Both the position numbers and the translations under genes were made by a program. Below, piece by piece: positions 63,362 to 64,000 of a stretch of DNA of 64,000 nt. Position 1 is the stretch's first letter; each line of letters starts with the position of its first letter. The notes under the pieces were generated by a model. It worked only from the letters and a program-made list of their open reading frames with translations. It made no database searches and was not told where the DNA came from. Source of the stretch: Macropodus opercularis (Eukaryota; Chordata; Actinopteri; Anabantiformes; Osphronemidae); the NCBI GenBank assembly GCA_030770545.1, contig CM061090.1:11735501-11799500 (forward strand), in the 5' to 3' direction.

Positions 63362-64000
63362 ACGGACTCCCATTATCTCAAGAGTGAAGTTTACGAAGTA
63401 TGGTACAGTGCAAAGCATAATATGATTCTGTCTACAATGACAGCATAAAAGGGCAAAGGCCCCTTGACTAATAACATTTTTGGAAACCATAACACATTCA
63501 ACGCCATCTACCTTTCCTCCTAAAAGATCATAACATAGCTCTTACAGCACCACATACATGCTCTCTGCTTTTCTAATCTTGCTTCTTCAACTTCCACAGA
63601 TAGCTGTTAGCTATCTGAACAAAAGCACAGTATCTCCATCCCTTCCGGAGGGTGGATGTGCCGCACACGGATAATCTTTCCTTAGACTGGTGCACAGCTT
63701 CACCTAAAGCAGCCTCCGCTACTCCTTCCCCCATACCTGTCATGTGAGCCATGAAAACCATGTTTGCCCAAGTGAGGCTGATGGTGACGTTGACAATGCT
63801 ACTGCTACGCCACACAGTTTGTTTGTGGCTGCCTAATGATGAGTGAATAAAGTCATCAAGGCTTTTCAGAGAGGCTCAAATGTGTTTTGACTGCGAAATA
63901 TCCTCGCTGTCGCTGATCTGGCCTCAGGTGGCGTGGGAGAGCGTCTGAGTTTCTCTTCTTCTCTGTTTTGCTCTCTTTCCCTCAAATCCCCTCGCTCACG

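Larger units (their letters stand above)
57758..64000 (+). other. col4a5: col4a5 intron 1 (5' part)
   Basis: The sequence downstream of the donor at 57758 contains no further col4a5 exon that I can find; the cysteine-rich 7S exon is not seen. The first 200 bases or so are CpG-rich. A decayed triplet tract lies at about 60890-61520, and an (AAT)n run at 63340-63361. Short open frames present have no recognisable similarity. Confidence 0.75.

Noticed and set aside
63573..63815. Minus-strand 80-codon frame in col4a5 intron 1
   Set aside because: Starts at a non-ATG codon and matches no family I recognise; could be an old repeat but there is not enough to call it.
1..64000. tRNA genes, rRNA, CRISPR arrays and bacterial-type operons
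   Set aside because: I looked for T-loop-type GGTTCRANNCC blocks with partner A boxes and for regularly spaced direct repeats, and saw none; the window is eukaryotic intron-rich DNA.

Overview
The window is vertebrate nuclear DNA, most likely from a ray-finned fish. It holds the divergent 5' ends of two type IV collagen genes. The minus strand carries 16 short exons. They encode a signal peptide, a cysteine-rich 7S segment and the first Gly-X-Y repeats of an alpha-6-like chain (col4a6). The plus strand carries one exon, the 27-codon signal-peptide exon of the partner gene (col4a5). Fish origin is inferred from teleost-style repeats: a Tc1-like transposon remnant and a fragment resembling a widespread fish repeat.

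Layout: 1-6885 holds 14 minus-strand collagen exons, the last running off the left edge. 6886-16866 is a 10 kb intron, followed by the 7S-domain exon (16867-16944). 16945-56101 is a 39 kb first intron with only repeats and transposon debris. 56102-56209 is the col4a6 first coding exon. 56210-57676 is the shared intergenic promoter region (1.47 kb between start codons). 57677-57757 is col4a5 exon 1, and 57758-64000 is the start of its first intron. All complete internal exons begin with a whole Gly codon and are multiples of three bases, so they join in phase 0 in the order listed. Exon boundaries come from reading splice sites and the Gly-X-Y frame by eye.

The assignment to alpha-6 rather than alpha-2 rests on exon 11b (31 codons, EFVGFTKGDKG), exon 4 (GPMGVPGF) and exon 13 (GEKGIPGYPG), which fit COL4A6 best as I recall it. 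Some parts look more like COL4A2 (KFD before the 7S cysteines, exon 6), so col4a2/col4a1 is the main alternative. The two chains are basement-membrane collagens made from back-to-back promoters and assemble outside the cell.

The most unusual signal is a tandem pair of alternative-looking exons (11a at 2310-2399, 11b at 1555-1647). Both occupy the place of one exon in the mammalian gene, share a 16-base acceptor junction, and have different non-collagenous interruptions. Other notable structures are a 131-bp ungapped inverted repeat 3.7 kb apart in intron 2, a roughly 290-bp foldback element next to the duplicated exons, and a decayed triplet-repeat tract in col4a5 intron 1. I found no convincing protein-coding gene other than the collagens.
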